DNA from: Leuconostoc pseudomesenteroides KCTC 3652
GTDB lineage: Bacteria > Bacillota > Bacilli > Lactobacillales > Lactobacillaceae
DNA: 64,000 nt
Assembly: GCF_014634745.1 (NCBI RefSeq)
Contig: NZ_BMBP01000002.1
Coordinates: 310,001-374,000, forward strand
Direction of reading: 5' to 3'
Part shown: one piece after another, positions 45,644 through 55,009 of the stretch
Layout of the letters: every line of letters begins with the position of its first letter
Position numbering within the stretch: the stretch's first letter is position 1
The notes under the pieces: generated by a model
Database searches by the model: none
What the model was told of the DNA's origin: nothing
Seen by the model: the letters and a program-made list of their open reading frames with translations, nothing else
Position numbers and translations under genes: made by a program

Positions 45644-46262
45644 TATATACTCCTCCGCTTTCATCCTATTCGTTACTAAAATCTACTATTGTAAAGTAAA
45701 AATAAAATATATCAAGCTGTTTACAAGCACATCTAGCTGATAAATATTCATAGTTCTTTAACATCATTATTGCTTATTCGGCTTTGAATTTCATATTATA
45801 ATTCGATTAGCGACAGATTCCCATGAATATTCGACAGCATAATGGATCACAGCATCCGTTTCAGATAACAATGGGGCGTCAGCGATGTCCACCACCAAAA
45901 GCTTCGCACGGTCTGCTGGTAAACCAGCCAAGTCTCCTTTCTTGCACTAATATAGTATCGTGATTATGCATAACTATTGCACAAGTTTATTCTATTTAGT
46001 AGCTATGATTATTTTGTGCGCAAAATATGGTTATTTTTTGAACAAATTACGATAAATCTGGCTGGTAACTGATAGTGGCGCTTTTTCGCTTAAATTTTAT
46101 ATAAAACAACATTATTCAAGGACATCAATTGCCCGAGCCAATGGCTAAGTAATCAACAAAAAATTCATAGCCAATAAATTGTTGGTTATTCATTAAAGAA
46201 AAAAATTACACGTCGCTTGCAGAAGGTGTATGAAAACTATATGAAATTAAAAATTATATACT
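45644..46262. other. decayed intergenic region containing an rfbB remnant
   Basis: Besides the rfbB fragment at 45829-45945 there is no recognisable gene. Short broken frames and A+T-rich DNA suggest old deletions between the flippase gene and the acetyltransferase gene. Confidence 0.6.
45829..45945 (-). pseudogene. rfbB fragment
   Basis: The DNA aligns with 42454-42580 of intact rfbB. The minus translation gives [19 protein letters not shown] and then [11 protein letters not shown], against [19 protein letters not shown] and [12 protein letters not shown] short internal deletion removes the segment LVDQLV. It is clear evidence of a former second rml locus. Confidence 0.85.
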
Positions 46263-47666
46263 CTACAACATTTTTACTCTTTTGACAGCCCTAATAATAT
46301 CATTCTTTTTAATTAACAAGTAGAGTGCAAGAATCACCATATATCCTATGATAGCTTCGAACGTTGATAAATACCACGAGAGTAAGATAAATAATACTAC
46401 CATCACCGTTTCCAACAACATCTCTGACGAAAACTTTACGTGCAATTTATTTTTGACATATAGTTCAGATATAGTGCTCCTTATTGCCATTACGATAATA
46501 ATAACGAAAATAGTTGCAGTCAAATTATGTAACACAAAAACAGAAATCACTGTCAAAACAACACTTATTACTAAAGTAATGACATTAATGAACAGAAGTT
46601 GTCGTTCCATGCGAAGCACTTTCATAAATGTATTGGATAATATTTCAAACTTTGATTGATAGGCAATCATAGGAAACAAAACTGACATATATATTAATGC
46701 TGAATCATACTTAGGTAGCCACAACGGAATAAAATAGCTAATTGGGAAATATATTAACATGCCAAAAAATATTAATGGCATTAAGATGTCACGAATAACT
46801 GAATACAATCCATTCACTTTGTCAGGATCAATTCTTTTAAGTTTTGGAAAAATTATCAAACTAATCGCATTAATGAAAACCATTAGTAAATTAGAAATGG
46901 ACAAAGTAAGCGAAACTTTACCAAAGGTTGCTACTCCCCAACTATGTTGAATACCCATTCTTACGACACCAATTATTAACATCGCTGCGACATTGGCTAT
47001 CAATAATTGACTACCAACTCTAATGTTTATCGCGGCTTCACCTAATGACCAAAATTTCCTGTTAGCATAATGTTGAAAAAACAAATCTTTTAACACATAC
47101 ATAGCGTATAATAAAGCCACAAAATTACCAAAAATAAAGGAAATGATTAGCAATCGAAAATCTCGAACATTAACAACAATTAAGCTAATCACAGTTACTA
47201 CATAAATGACATTGGCCAAAATCGTCACTTCTGAATACTCACGAATGCGATTGGTAATTTGCAAGACAAACTTACAAAAAGACTGTGCTATATAAATTAA
47301 TAAGAAAATAGCTAAAGCATACAAAATAAAGGAGTATTGTTTATCATGTATAATCATTGCCGCTATTATAATAATTAGGGCAAAAAAAGATTGCATGATC
47401 ATAAGCAGGATGAATTGCGAATGGAATAATGATTTATTCAATCGTTCATATTTCTCACCACCATAGCGCAGGTATATACCATCAAGCCAGCCCAAAGGTA
47501 ATAATCCTAAGTATCCAGAATAAAACATAAACAGTTGCCAATAACCATATTCTTCTACACCGATTAATTTTGGCACAACCAAAATTACAATCGTTGAAAT
47601 TATGAGAGTAAGTAAATTGGAAGATATCACAAAGCCAAAATCTCTAAAAAGACGTTTAATGTTCAT
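46263..47666 (-). CDS. polysaccharide flippase (Wzx, MOP superfamily)
   Basis: 467 residues with about 12-14 hydrophobic spans. It starts MNIKRLFRDFGFVISSNLLTLIISTIVI and has PKLIGVEEYGYWQLFMFYSGYLG, the family's N-terminal helix pattern. It flips the undecaprenyl-diphosphate repeat unit of the exopolysaccharide to the outside, where the Wzy-like polymerase (49304-50428) acts. It follows the acetyltransferase pseudogene by 13 bases. It is A+T-rich like the rest of this cluster. Confidence 0.9.
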   Translation of the reverse strand: MNIKRLFRDFGFVISSNLLTLIISTIVILVVPKLIGVEEYGYWQLFMFYSGYLGLLPLGWLDGIYLRYGGEKYERLNKSLFHSQFILLMIMQSFFALIIIIAAMIIHDKQYSFILYALAIFLLIYIAQSFCKFVLQITNRIREYSEVTILANVIYVVTVISLIVVNVRDFRLLIISFIFGNFVALLYAMYVLKDLFFQHYANRKFWSLGEAAINIRVGSQLLIANVAAMLIIGVVRMGIQHSWGVATFGKVSLTLSISNLLMVFINAISLIIFPKLKRIDPDKVNGLYSVIRDILMPLIFFGMLIYFPISYFIPLWLPKYDSALIYMSVLFPMIAYQSKFEILSNTFMKVLRMERQLLFINVITLVISVVLTVISVFVLHNLTATIFVIIIVMAIRSTISELYVKNKLHVKFSSEMLLETVMVVLFILLSWYLSTFEAIIGYMVILALYLLIKKNDIIRAVKRVKML

Positions 47667-47679
47667 TAAAACTATTTTC

Positions 47680-48239
47680 CTATTTTATTTTTTCCAAAAA
47701 TGCATCATTTTCAAGAAGACTCTCGATTTGTTCATTTCTAAACCTGTATCTTATGACACGGGCAGGATTACCACCAACAATAGCGTAAGGAGGGACGTCC
47801 TTAGTCACCCACTGCCTGCTGCAACAACCGCTCCCTGACCAATCGTTATTCCCGAAAGTATAAGAGATCCAAAGCCAATCCATACATCATCTTTTACAAT
47901 AATTGGCCCTTTAATCAATGCTTCAAATTCATAGTTCAACAATTTTACTTTAAATGGGAAGGTACTGAAAGAGTCAATTTTGTGATTTTCGCCCCCCATA
48001 AACACCACATTTGATGCAATAGAGCAAAAATCTCCAATTATCAAACTTTCTTTATTATCTCCCCATGTCATGAAATTTAGATAACCGTAGCTATATCGTC
48101 CAATTGTAACTTTGTCCATTGGAAAAACGTTCTCTGGAATAATCTCATTAAATTCATTACTAGCTTTGAATTTTTTTCGAAACAAAATAAGTGCAATATG
48201 TTTTTTTAAAGACCATAAAAATTCTTTTAATAAATTCAT
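47680..48239 (-). pseudogene. CatB/Vat-like hexapeptide acetyltransferase broken by a frameshift
   Basis: Two overlapping frames make one protein of about 186 residues. The N-terminal part ends [14 protein letters not shown] and stops. The continuing frame reads [23 protein letters not shown], the standard end of xenobiotic-acetyltransferase-like enzymes. At about 47813 the sequence GGCAGTGGGTGACT lacks one base relative to the expected Gly-Ser-Val-Val-Thr coding. The gap of one base fits a 561-base gene now 560 long. It may be a real null mutation or a sequencing error. It would acetylate the repeat unit. Confidence 0.88.
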
Positions 48240-48351
48240 ATACTAACATTCTTTCTAAACTATTTAAAAATCCCGTACTTGAAGTCAAATTAATTATAAG
48301 TGGATAAAAACTCCATGTTTACAAAATTAAAAGTAAATATCTGTATTATTA

Positions 48352-49242
48352 TCATAACAGTAGATCTTTCTTAATATTCATATTTATTCTAACCAATCCA
48401 CGTTTTATCAAAACAATTACTGTATAACAGAACCACAACACAGTGAATAAAAACCGTTTAATCTTTCCAACTTTTAAATAAACCTTAAAATAATAATTCC
48501 TGCTCTGCTGCAACCGCTTTTCATGTATCAAATCTTTTCTAAATTTATTGCTGTTGCTACCATAACCAGTAGAAGTCCCACCAATATGTTCATAACAGCT
48601 GTCCAACAAAACATAACTCTTTACACCTTGTTGTTGTGCTCTAAACTGTAAAATCTCTTCTTCAAAGTATAAAAAAGTATTTTCATCAAAAAAACCAACC
48701 CGCTTCCAAATGTCCATTTTTGCAGCTAGCAGAGCTCCTGAAAGAACCTCAACTTGTTTCTGTTTCTTTAAAACATCATCACATTTCTGTTTATGTTGCT
48801 TAATATGTAAAAAATCATTAATGATCGTTTTTTTTAAATTAGTAAAGCCCCACCATGATTTTCCATTTTTCATTCTTGGTGCAATAAATGCCTCTGGGAA
48901 CTCAACAAATGCTTGAGATAGTCTTTCAATATTTTCTTCTGTGATCATCACATCAGGATTCATAACGAGAACAACACCATGATATTCCATACGATTGTTT
49001 AGCCATTTCAAACCGATATTATTGCCACTCGCAAATCCAACATTTCTGTCATTTCGAATTAAAATAATCCGTGGATCAATAATTTTATCTATGAAATCTT
49101 TAAGAAACTGATATTTCGCAGTAGGAGAACCATTGTCTACAACTACTGCATAATCTAAATTTTTAAATTGAATAATACGCTTCAAATTGTCCACTGTTTC
49201 TTTTGAGTTATTATAGTTTAACAATATTACAGAATAGTTCAA
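48352..49242 (-). CDS. family 2 glycosyltransferase
   Basis: About 296 residues: GT-A fold from YSVILLNYNNSKETVDNL, DNGSP, NDRNVGFASGNNIGLK, and a DXD-like VMNPDVMI near residue 85. FLYFEEEILQFRAQQQG follows, and a hydrophobic segment lies near the C-terminus. I favour a TTG start at 49242: AGGAGG lies 7 bases upstream and the protein would begin MNYSVILLNY. The ATG at 49263 has no ribosome site. It adds a sugar, possibly rhamnose, to the exopolysaccharide repeat unit. Confidence 0.85.
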   Translation of the reverse strand: MNYSVILLNYNNSKETVDNLKRIIQFKNLDYAVVVDNGSPTAKYQFLKDFIDKIIDPRIILIRNDRNVGFASGNNIGLKWLNNRMEYHGVVLVMNPDVMITEENIERLSQAFVEFPEAFIAPRMKNGKSWWGFTNLKKTIINDFLHIKQHKQKCDDVLKKQKQVEVLSGALLAAKMDIWKRVGFFDENTFLYFEEEILQFRAQQQGVKSYVLLDSCYEHIGGTSTGYGSNSNKFRKDLIHEKRLQQSRNYYFKVYLKVGKIKRFLFTVLWFCYTVIVLIKRGLVRINMNIKKDLLL

Positions 49243-49303
49243 AAACCCGCCTCCTACACTCATTTATAATTTACTAGTGAATTGGTTATTTTTTTAAAGT
49301 AAT

Positions 49304-50428
49304 TCACCAATTAAATGTATTATGAAATAACACCGCTATTAAAGTACCATCAAGTTTTGTACCATATAGATATGAAAAGGTAGCGTAACTCAAAGTTGTC
49401 ACGATTCCCAATACAGTATACTTATCAACACCCACTATGCTCTTAGACTTAGTTCGTGAATAATCGCTTAACGTCACAATAGCAACAAAAAACACCAAAA
49501 ATGAATCTATCAATATACGATCAAAATTGTATGCAAAGAGATACATAGGAAACATATATATTAAGAAAAAAAATAATTTTTCTGTGAGCGCAATATTCAC
49601 CACCACAGGAGTATTCACTCCGGAATCTTTACTCTGAAATTTTTTGATAATTTGAGAATAAAAATACCATATTCCTAATGTAAATGGAATATCTGCTAAA
49701 ATAATTTGACCAGGCATTAAACGGTTCAAATAAGAAACTGCTTTCATACCAGTAACACCAAACGGTGTCATTAATTGAGCAGCAAAAACTGTTACCAGTG
49801 CCCTAATTGGGCCGAATGCAATTAAAGAAATAAAAATTGTTGTATACAACACCACTACTTTATTCATGATCTTCCCTTGAAATGCAAAAAAGAACACAAA
49901 TGGCAGAAAAAACAAACCAGCAGACTGAATGCTAGCACCTAACCCGACAAGCAATACAAATAACATATAGCCAGACTTAGTTCGGCTCTTTATAAAACTA
50001 AATCCTAAAAAAACAATGGTAGCCATTAAATAGTTTCTGAGTTGAACTGGCGACTCAAAAAAATTTAAAATAGTATACAACAACAAGAAAAGATTTTTAT
50101 TTTTAATATTAAAACGATGTAACGCGATCAAAATTAAGAATATCTCTATTAAAAATAGTAACCCTCGAAATTGATAAAAAGATAAGCCTAACATCTTACC
50201 GAATTTCATTAGCCATATGTAACCAACTTCAAAGTGTGCTAGGTCCGGGTCGCTATAATAAAAATTGTAAATAGAAGTGTCAAATGTCAGAGACTGATCC
50301 ATCGTAATATAGACAAACAATATAAACAAAATAGATATAAAAGAATACCGAATAACTCTACTTTGTCCATTAAACAACACAGCATTCACCGTCATGAATA
50401 TAAACCCTATTAAAAATATTATACTCAT
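49304..50428 (-). CDS. EpsG-like polysaccharide polymerase (Wzy)
   Basis: 374 residues with about ten membrane spans. The fold pattern and the YITMDQSLTFDTSIYNFYY, FEVGYIWLMKFGKMLGLSFYQFR stretch are typical of EpsG-family proteins, which polymerise repeat units on the outer face. It lies between two glycosyltransferase genes in the operon. With the flippase at 46263 it defines a Wzx/Wzy-dependent pathway. The polymerase assignment rests on topology, motif and context, as Wzy sequences are poorly conserved. Confidence 0.85.
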   Translation of the reverse strand: MSIIFLIGFIFMTVNAVLFNGQSRVIRYSFISILFILFVYITMDQSLTFDTSIYNFYYSDPDLAHFEVGYIWLMKFGKMLGLSFYQFRGLLFLIEIFLILIALHRFNIKNKNLFLLLYTILNFFESPVQLRNYLMATIVFLGFSFIKSRTKSGYMLFVLLVGLGASIQSAGLFFLPFVFFFAFQGKIMNKVVVLYTTIFISLIAFGPIRALVTVFAAQLMTPFGVTGMKAVSYLNRLMPGQIILADIPFTLGIWYFYSQIIKKFQSKDSGVNTPVVVNIALTEKLFFFLIYMFPMYLFAYNFDRILIDSFLVFFVAIVTLSDYSRTKSKSIVGVDKYTVLGIVTTLSYATFSYLYGTKLDGTLIAVLFHNTFNW

Positions 50429-50440
50429 TGCGCCTTAATC

Positions 50441-51394
50441 CTACCTTATCCTACATAATATTAACTGTGTCAAACCAAAGAGATGCCACCTCATTAGTTG
50501 AATTAAAAATATATTTTTAAGCCATCGTAACGAACCAACTCCAAAAGCAGGAACTAATCCTCGGTTCAAAAGCCTATACCTATTCAGTATGTCTGAAACT
50601 GTTTCCTCAGTCTCTATGCTTTTTAAGCCAATATTAACAGCCAATACCATGTGCGTGAAAAACTGTTTATTCAGTAACTTTCTTACATTAGGATTTCGAA
50701 GTTGCATTATTGAAAATTTCTTCAATAACATATCAAATATTACCACGATATCTTTATGTCCAATGATGTCTGTACCATTAAAAGAAATAGAACCCTGTCG
50801 TCGACGATAAAAATATAATGGATTTTCTATCACAGTAACATTTTTGACAACTTCATTTAATGTAACCGTATAATATACGTCTTCCCATTTAACATTGCTA
50901 ACTGGAAAGGGCACTTTAACTGCAACGGATCGTTTAATTATTTTATTCCATGCTGCCGTATACTGCTTGTCCGCAGCAAGGCTAATGTGGCTAGTCTCAT
51001 AAATAATACCTGATTCATCATAAAAGCGACTATAATTAAACAATATCATATCATAATTATCATCATATAAATAAGGTAATACGGTTCTTAGATAGTCATT
51101 AGCAATGTAATCATCTCCATCTAGATAAGCAATATACTTTCCAGTAGCTTGGCGAACACCAATATTACGGCTCTCTCCAAGACCAACATTATCTACATTT
51201 TGAATGATTTTAATTCTATTATGATAGTTAATACGATTAACAACATTAATCGTATTATCAGATGAGACATCATCTACAATAATAATTTCTATATCATTCC
51301 TATTATATCGTTCTTGATTTGTTATGCTTTCTACTGCTTGTTCGATGTAAGCTTCAGTATTCCGAGACGGAATTATTATTGATAAAATTGGCAT
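50441..51394 (-). CDS. family 2 glycosyltransferase
   Basis: 317 residues. A classical GT-A start, LSIIIPSRNTEAYIEQAVES, is followed by IIIVDDVSSDNT and YLDGDDYI (DXD near residue 93). NVKWEDVYYTVTLNE has the ED pair thought to be the catalytic base. The C-terminus has a helical basic end. It sits 12 bases downstream of the Wzy gene's start side and 3 bases from the Stealth gene, so it is in the same operon. The sugar is unknown. Confidence 0.88.
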   Translation of the reverse strand: MPILSIIIPSRNTEAYIEQAVESITNQERYNRNDIEIIIVDDVSSDNTINVVNRINYHNRIKIIQNVDNVGLGESRNIGVRQATGKYIAYLDGDDYIANDYLRTVLPYLYDDNYDMILFNYSRFYDESGIIYETSHISLAADKQYTAAWNKIIKRSVAVKVPFPVSNVKWEDVYYTVTLNEVVKNVTVIENPLYFYRRRQGSISFNGTDIIGHKDIVVIFDMLLKKFSIMQLRNPNVRKLLNKQFFTHMVLAVNIGLKSIETEETVSDILNRYRLLNRGLVPAFGVGSLRWLKNIFLIQLMRWHLFGLTQLILCRIR

Positions 51395-51397
51395 ACA

Positions 51398-52405
51398 TTA
51401 TCTCTCATATTCACTTTTTTTACTCAAAAAAACTTCTAGTAATTGCATAGATTTTTGAACATGTAAATTATCTGATTGGTTGTCCTGATAATCATCATTT
51501 AAAACAATCATCTTAGAAGTGGGTCTCTTCATGAATTCTTTCAATTCACTATCCTGTGTGACATTAAAATATCTACCAAAACTGTGGCTCCTAGCCTTAA
51601 TCTGTCCCGTCATAATCTGATAATAGCGTACTAACCAATGTGATACTTCGTTAATTTCTCTAAATTTGTTTTGACTAGTCAGTTCAAGCTTTTCCGGAAA
51701 TAATTCCCAAACTTTAACAAAATTACTTTTCAAATACGCTGTACCAACATGTGGTTCAAAAAAACGGGTAATGTATGGTAATGGCGATAACATGATTGAC
51801 AATATATTTAATCCAACACCATTTCTATAATTAAAGGCCACTTGCCAATTATTTTTCAACCATTGTCTTTTACTAAACTCTTGGTTGATTAACGATATAT
51901 TATTGACAGGAATATGAGCAAAATCATCACGTGGCATAAATACAGACTGTGCCGCAATATCTTTGGGTTTCCCTTTATCTGAAAAAAAATCACTCCTTTT
52001 AGTATCACTTACAAATAATAAATCATCATTCAACAATACAAAATGCTCTGATAAATCAGCAATACGCCAAATATTGAGCTCAATCACATTAGAATTAAAG
52101 GTTGGCAGATACTTTGCTGGTATGTAATCCTTATGATCTACAACTTGAACCTGAGGATTATTGGCAAGCCATTCAGGAACTTGCTGATCTGTGATTAACC
52201 AGATCTTATTCACCCAATTAGCATACTTTTCAATTGACCGAAATAGATACTTCAACGTACCAAAGTCTTCAAATCGCTGATTAGAGTTGCCCTCTGTTGA
52301 AGCATTACCTTGATATTTTGTTTTTTTTTCTTGCCAAATTGGATCTGCGCCATCAACCCACGGAATCACGAAGTCAATTGGAAAATCAGGATCCTTACTC
52401 ATCAT
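51398..52405 (-). CDS. Stealth-family capsule phosphotransferase
   Basis: 335 residues. Conserved regions are in order: IDFVIPWVDGADPIW near residue 10 (CR1), then RFEDFGTLKYLFRSIEKYA and NKIWLITDQQVPEWL (CR2). PTFNSNVIELNIWRI and EHFVLLNDDLLFV follow, then FEPHVGTAYLK (CR3-like). Stealth enzymes transfer hexose-1-phosphate, so the polymer is expected to contain a phosphodiester-linked sugar. Its start overlaps the stop of the GT4 gene by four bases. Confidence 0.92.
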   Translation of the reverse strand: MMSKDPDFPIDFVIPWVDGADPIWQEKKTKYQGNASTEGNSNQRFEDFGTLKYLFRSIEKYANWVNKIWLITDQQVPEWLANNPQVQVVDHKDYIPAKYLPTFNSNVIELNIWRIADLSEHFVLLNDDLLFVSDTKRSDFFSDKGKPKDIAAQSVFMPRDDFAHIPVNNISLINQEFSKRQWLKNNWQVAFNYRNGVGLNILSIMLSPLPYITRFFEPHVGTAYLKSNFVKVWELFPEKLELTSQNKFREINEVSHWLVRYYQIMTGQIKARSHSFGRYFNVTQDSELKEFMKRPTSKMIVLNDDYQDNQSDNLHVQKSMQLLEVFLSKKSEYER

Positions 52406-53556
52406 TCATAGCCTCCATATATTTCCGTCATCACTTTGTCAACCTTTCCATAGTCAAAACACTTCAAAAAATCAAAATGCTTTGTCTTTGGTGTGTCCAT
52501 TAGGCATTTTCTAATCAACTGATTTAATTCTTCAGGGGAATCGGGAGCAAATAAATTACCATTCACATCGTCTCTGATATAGTCAGAGACCCCCCTTTTT
52601 TTTGTCCCGAGTAAATATGTACCATCAACTGTCGCATCTAGTCCAGCCACACCCAGCCCTTCACGTAACGAAGGAAAGATAGAAACGTCACTTGCATAAT
52701 TGATATCATCAATATCAGAACGATAACCTAATAAATGAAAATGATTTTCAAAATTAAATGTTTGAGCAAAATTTCTTAACAAATCACCATTATTACCAGT
52801 TCCAGCAATCACATAGTATATATTCGAAAGTTCATCATCTGACATTAACCGCAACGCTTCTAATACAACACGATGATTTTTTCGGTCACTTAACTCACCA
52901 ACTGATGACAACAAAAATGCGTCTTCTGGAATGTTCAGTTCCTGTCTGATACTATGCCTTGCATTTTTCCTCTCTGCATCTGTAACTAACCATTTGTTTT
53001 TAACATCTACACCAATGCCATTAATTTTCACAACCTTATTAGCATGCATGTGTTTCTTTGCGAGAGCATAATCTTCATCATTAATTGTAATTAGCGTATC
53101 AGTAAAAAAAGAAAACAGCCATTCCAACGGATAAAAAACTATCCAACCACTTTTAGGTCCTCCTTTAAAAAAATGAAAACCATGTGCTGTATAAATGGCT
53201 GGGACTTTAAACTGTTTTGCAACAAACCGTCCCAATATACTCCCAAGTGGTGAGTGGACATGAATAAAGCTAAAATCATTAGTTTTAAAAATCTCACGTA
53301 ACTGGCGAATTGAGCGAATATTTCCTTTTAATGTTCCCATACGACGCTCAAAATCAACCTGATGTGCGATGATATTATTGTCACTCATCCATATTTTAAA
53401 ACGCTCATTTTCGTCCGTACTCATTGAACCAAAATCAACCATATTAGTTGCAACGTGAACTTCATAGCCAAGACTTTGCAGTATCTTAATATTCCGATGG
53501 TTAAATTGTTGAATCATGTTAGCCTTTGCTGCTAACATCAATACTTTCTTGCTCAC
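52402..53556 (-). CDS. family 4 glycosyltransferase
   Basis: 384 residues, GT-B fold. The N-terminus KKVLMLAAKANMIQQFNHRNI and HVHSPLGSILGR form the acceptor domain. The donor domain has SVGELSDRKNHR, YYVIAGTGNNGD, HLLGYRSDI and the donor-site motif SLREGLGVAGLDA, an E(x7)E variant with the second Glu replaced. The start is a GTG at 53556 with GAGGGAG just before it. It lies 38 bases inside the upstream sugar-transferase gene. The fold suggests it adds the second sugar after priming. Confidence 0.88.
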   Translation of the reverse strand: MSKKVLMLAAKANMIQQFNHRNIKILQSLGYEVHVATNMVDFGSMSTDENERFKIWMSDNNIIAHQVDFERRMGTLKGNIRSIRQLREIFKTNDFSFIHVHSPLGSILGRFVAKQFKVPAIYTAHGFHFFKGGPKSGWIVFYPLEWLFSFFTDTLITINDEDYALAKKHMHANKVVKINGIGVDVKNKWLVTDAERKNARHSIRQELNIPEDAFLLSSVGELSDRKNHRVVLEALRLMSDDELSNIYYVIAGTGNNGDLLRNFAQTFNFENHFHLLGYRSDIDDINYASDVSIFPSLREGLGVAGLDATVDGTYLLGTKKRGVSDYIRDDVNGNLFAPDSPEELNQLIRKCLMDTPKTKHFDFLKCFDYGKVDKVMTEIYGGYE

Positions 53557-54181
53557 TTTGCTCCCTCTCTAGTTCAATCTTATTCGTTTCATCAATCAGA
53601 GTCTCTTTGAATACTCCATCTCTCTTTAAAACCGAGAAAACTGTTTCAACTGTCAATAATACATCGACATGAAAGCTAACATTAGCAGCATATTTACCAT
53701 CATAAGAAGCCTTATCCACATCTGTTAGCTTATTCCGACCATTAACCTGTGCTAAGCCCGAAATTCCCGGGAGAACAGAATCACCACCATTTTGCTTTCT
53801 CAACTCGATGACTTTAATATCAGTATTAGCTAGTGGTCTTGGCCCAATGAAGCTCATATCCCCCTTAATAATATTCCACAACTGTGGCAGCTCATCGAGT
53901 GATGTTTTTCTAATAAACATGCCAAAAGGCGTAATATAATTCTGAATATCTGTGAACTTTGAATTAGCAATTTGAGGTGCTGAATCAGTCATTGAACGAA
54001 ATTTATATAATTTAAACGGACGTGAATTGCGACCATAACGCTCCTGAATGAATAAAATTGGCCCCTTTGATGTGAGTTTGACAATTAAAGCAATAATAAG
54101 CAAGGGCAGAAGTAAAATTATAAATAAAAACAATGCTAACAGAAAATCAAACAATCGTTTTAAAAACCGTCTGTACACCAA
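53519..54181 (-). CDS. initiating undecaprenyl-phosphate sugar phosphotransferase (EpsE/CpsE-like)
   Basis: 220 residues: an N-terminal membrane hairpin (LLALFLFIILLLPLLIIALIV) and the conserved blocks FIQERYGRNSRPFKLYKFRSM, KTSLDELPQLWNIIKGDMSFIGPRP, PGISGLAQVNGRN. It loads the first sugar phosphate of the Wzx/Wzy polymer. The C-terminal 25 residues are acidic and overlap the next gene. It is distinct from the paralogue at 16918-17547 serving the ABC-dependent glycan. Confidence 0.93.
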   Translation of the reverse strand: MVYRRFLKRLFDFLLALFLFIILLLPLLIIALIVKLTSKGPILFIQERYGRNSRPFKLYKFRSMTDSAPQIANSKFTDIQNYITPFGMFIRKTSLDELPQLWNIIKGDMSFIGPRPLANTDIKVIELRKQNGGDSVLPGISGLAQVNGRNKLTDVDKASYDGKYAANVSFHVDVLLTVETVFSVLKRDGVFKETLIDETNKIELEREQSEQESIDVSSKG

Positions 54182-54219
54182 AAGCCCTTTCTCCTCTCTC
54201 TGTCATCCCTATTAATCAA

Positions 54220-54993
54220 CTATTTCGACTTGGTATCTCCATAACCATAGCCGTATCCATAACCATAGCCGTATCCTGAACTCCCTTTCTTTCTACGACT
54301 TTGGTCATTATAAATAAATCCTAATACAGGTGCTTCAGCAATTTTTAAAATTTCGTTTGTTCGTTGCAAGGCGCCTTTATTGGTTTTTCCACCGTTCACA
54401 ACTATCGCCACACCATCGACTTTAGACATAAGGACTTGCGCATCTGTTACCATCAAGAATGGTGGTACATCAAAGATAATCAAATCATACTGTGACTTAA
54501 GCTGAGTCACTAATTCGGTCATTCTGCCCGAACCCAATAATTCAGCTGGGTTGGGTGGGATTGGTCCTGATGTTACCACATCCAAATTATCCATAGCAGT
54601 ACGATGAACAACATCACTGATTTCTTTATGATTATCGCCTAAGTAATTCGTTAAGCCAGCCGAATTACGATTTAAGCCAAAGGTAACTGCCACAGTTGGG
54701 CGTCGCAAATCAGCGTCAACTAATAATACTTTCTTGCCTTGCTGGGCATAGACAATTGCTAAGTTTGAAGTTACCGTGGACTTGCCTTCAGATGGCAATG
54801 CCGAAGAGATTAATAATGTTTTAATTTCGCCTCTAGATACTGCAGCAAACTCAATATTAGTTCGCAAAGTACGAAATTGTTCTGACACAGGATTTTTTGG
54901 TTCAGCTGCTGTAATCAATCTAGCGCCCTTAGTCATTGTTTCAACAGACAAACCATCTTTACCGACACTTGATTGTTTCTTAAAAAAACTCAT
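54220..54993 (-). CDS. CpsD/EpsB-like bacterial tyrosine kinase
   Basis: 257 residues. Walker A is SALPSEGKST, Walker A' is VLLVDADLRRP, and Walker B is LIIFDVPPF. A C-terminal cluster of alternating Gly-Tyr (YGYGYGYGYGYG) is the autophosphorylation tail. With the CpsC-like membrane partner it regulates chain length and export of exopolysaccharide. The phosphatase at 55932 would reverse the phosphorylation. The cluster order B-C-D is standard. The tail is unusually regular and could vary by slippage of the repeat. Confidence 0.95.
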   Translation of the reverse strand: MSFFKKQSSVGKDGLSVETMTKGARLITAAEPKNPVSEQFRTLRTNIEFAAVSRGEIKTLLISSALPSEGKSTVTSNLAIVYAQQGKKVLLVDADLRRPTVAVTFGLNRNSAGLTNYLGDNHKEISDVVHRTAMDNLDVVTSGPIPPNPAELLGSGRMTELVTQLKSQYDLIIFDVPPFLMVTDAQVLMSKVDGVAIVVNGGKTNKGALQRTNEILKIAEAPVLGFIYNDQSRRKKGSSGYGYGYGYGYGYGDTKSK

Positions 54994-55009
54994 AATTATC
55001 TCCTCCCCT

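Noticed and set aside
46348-46659. 103-codon plus-strand frame inside the flippase gene
   Set aside because: Antisense shadow with no ribosome site.
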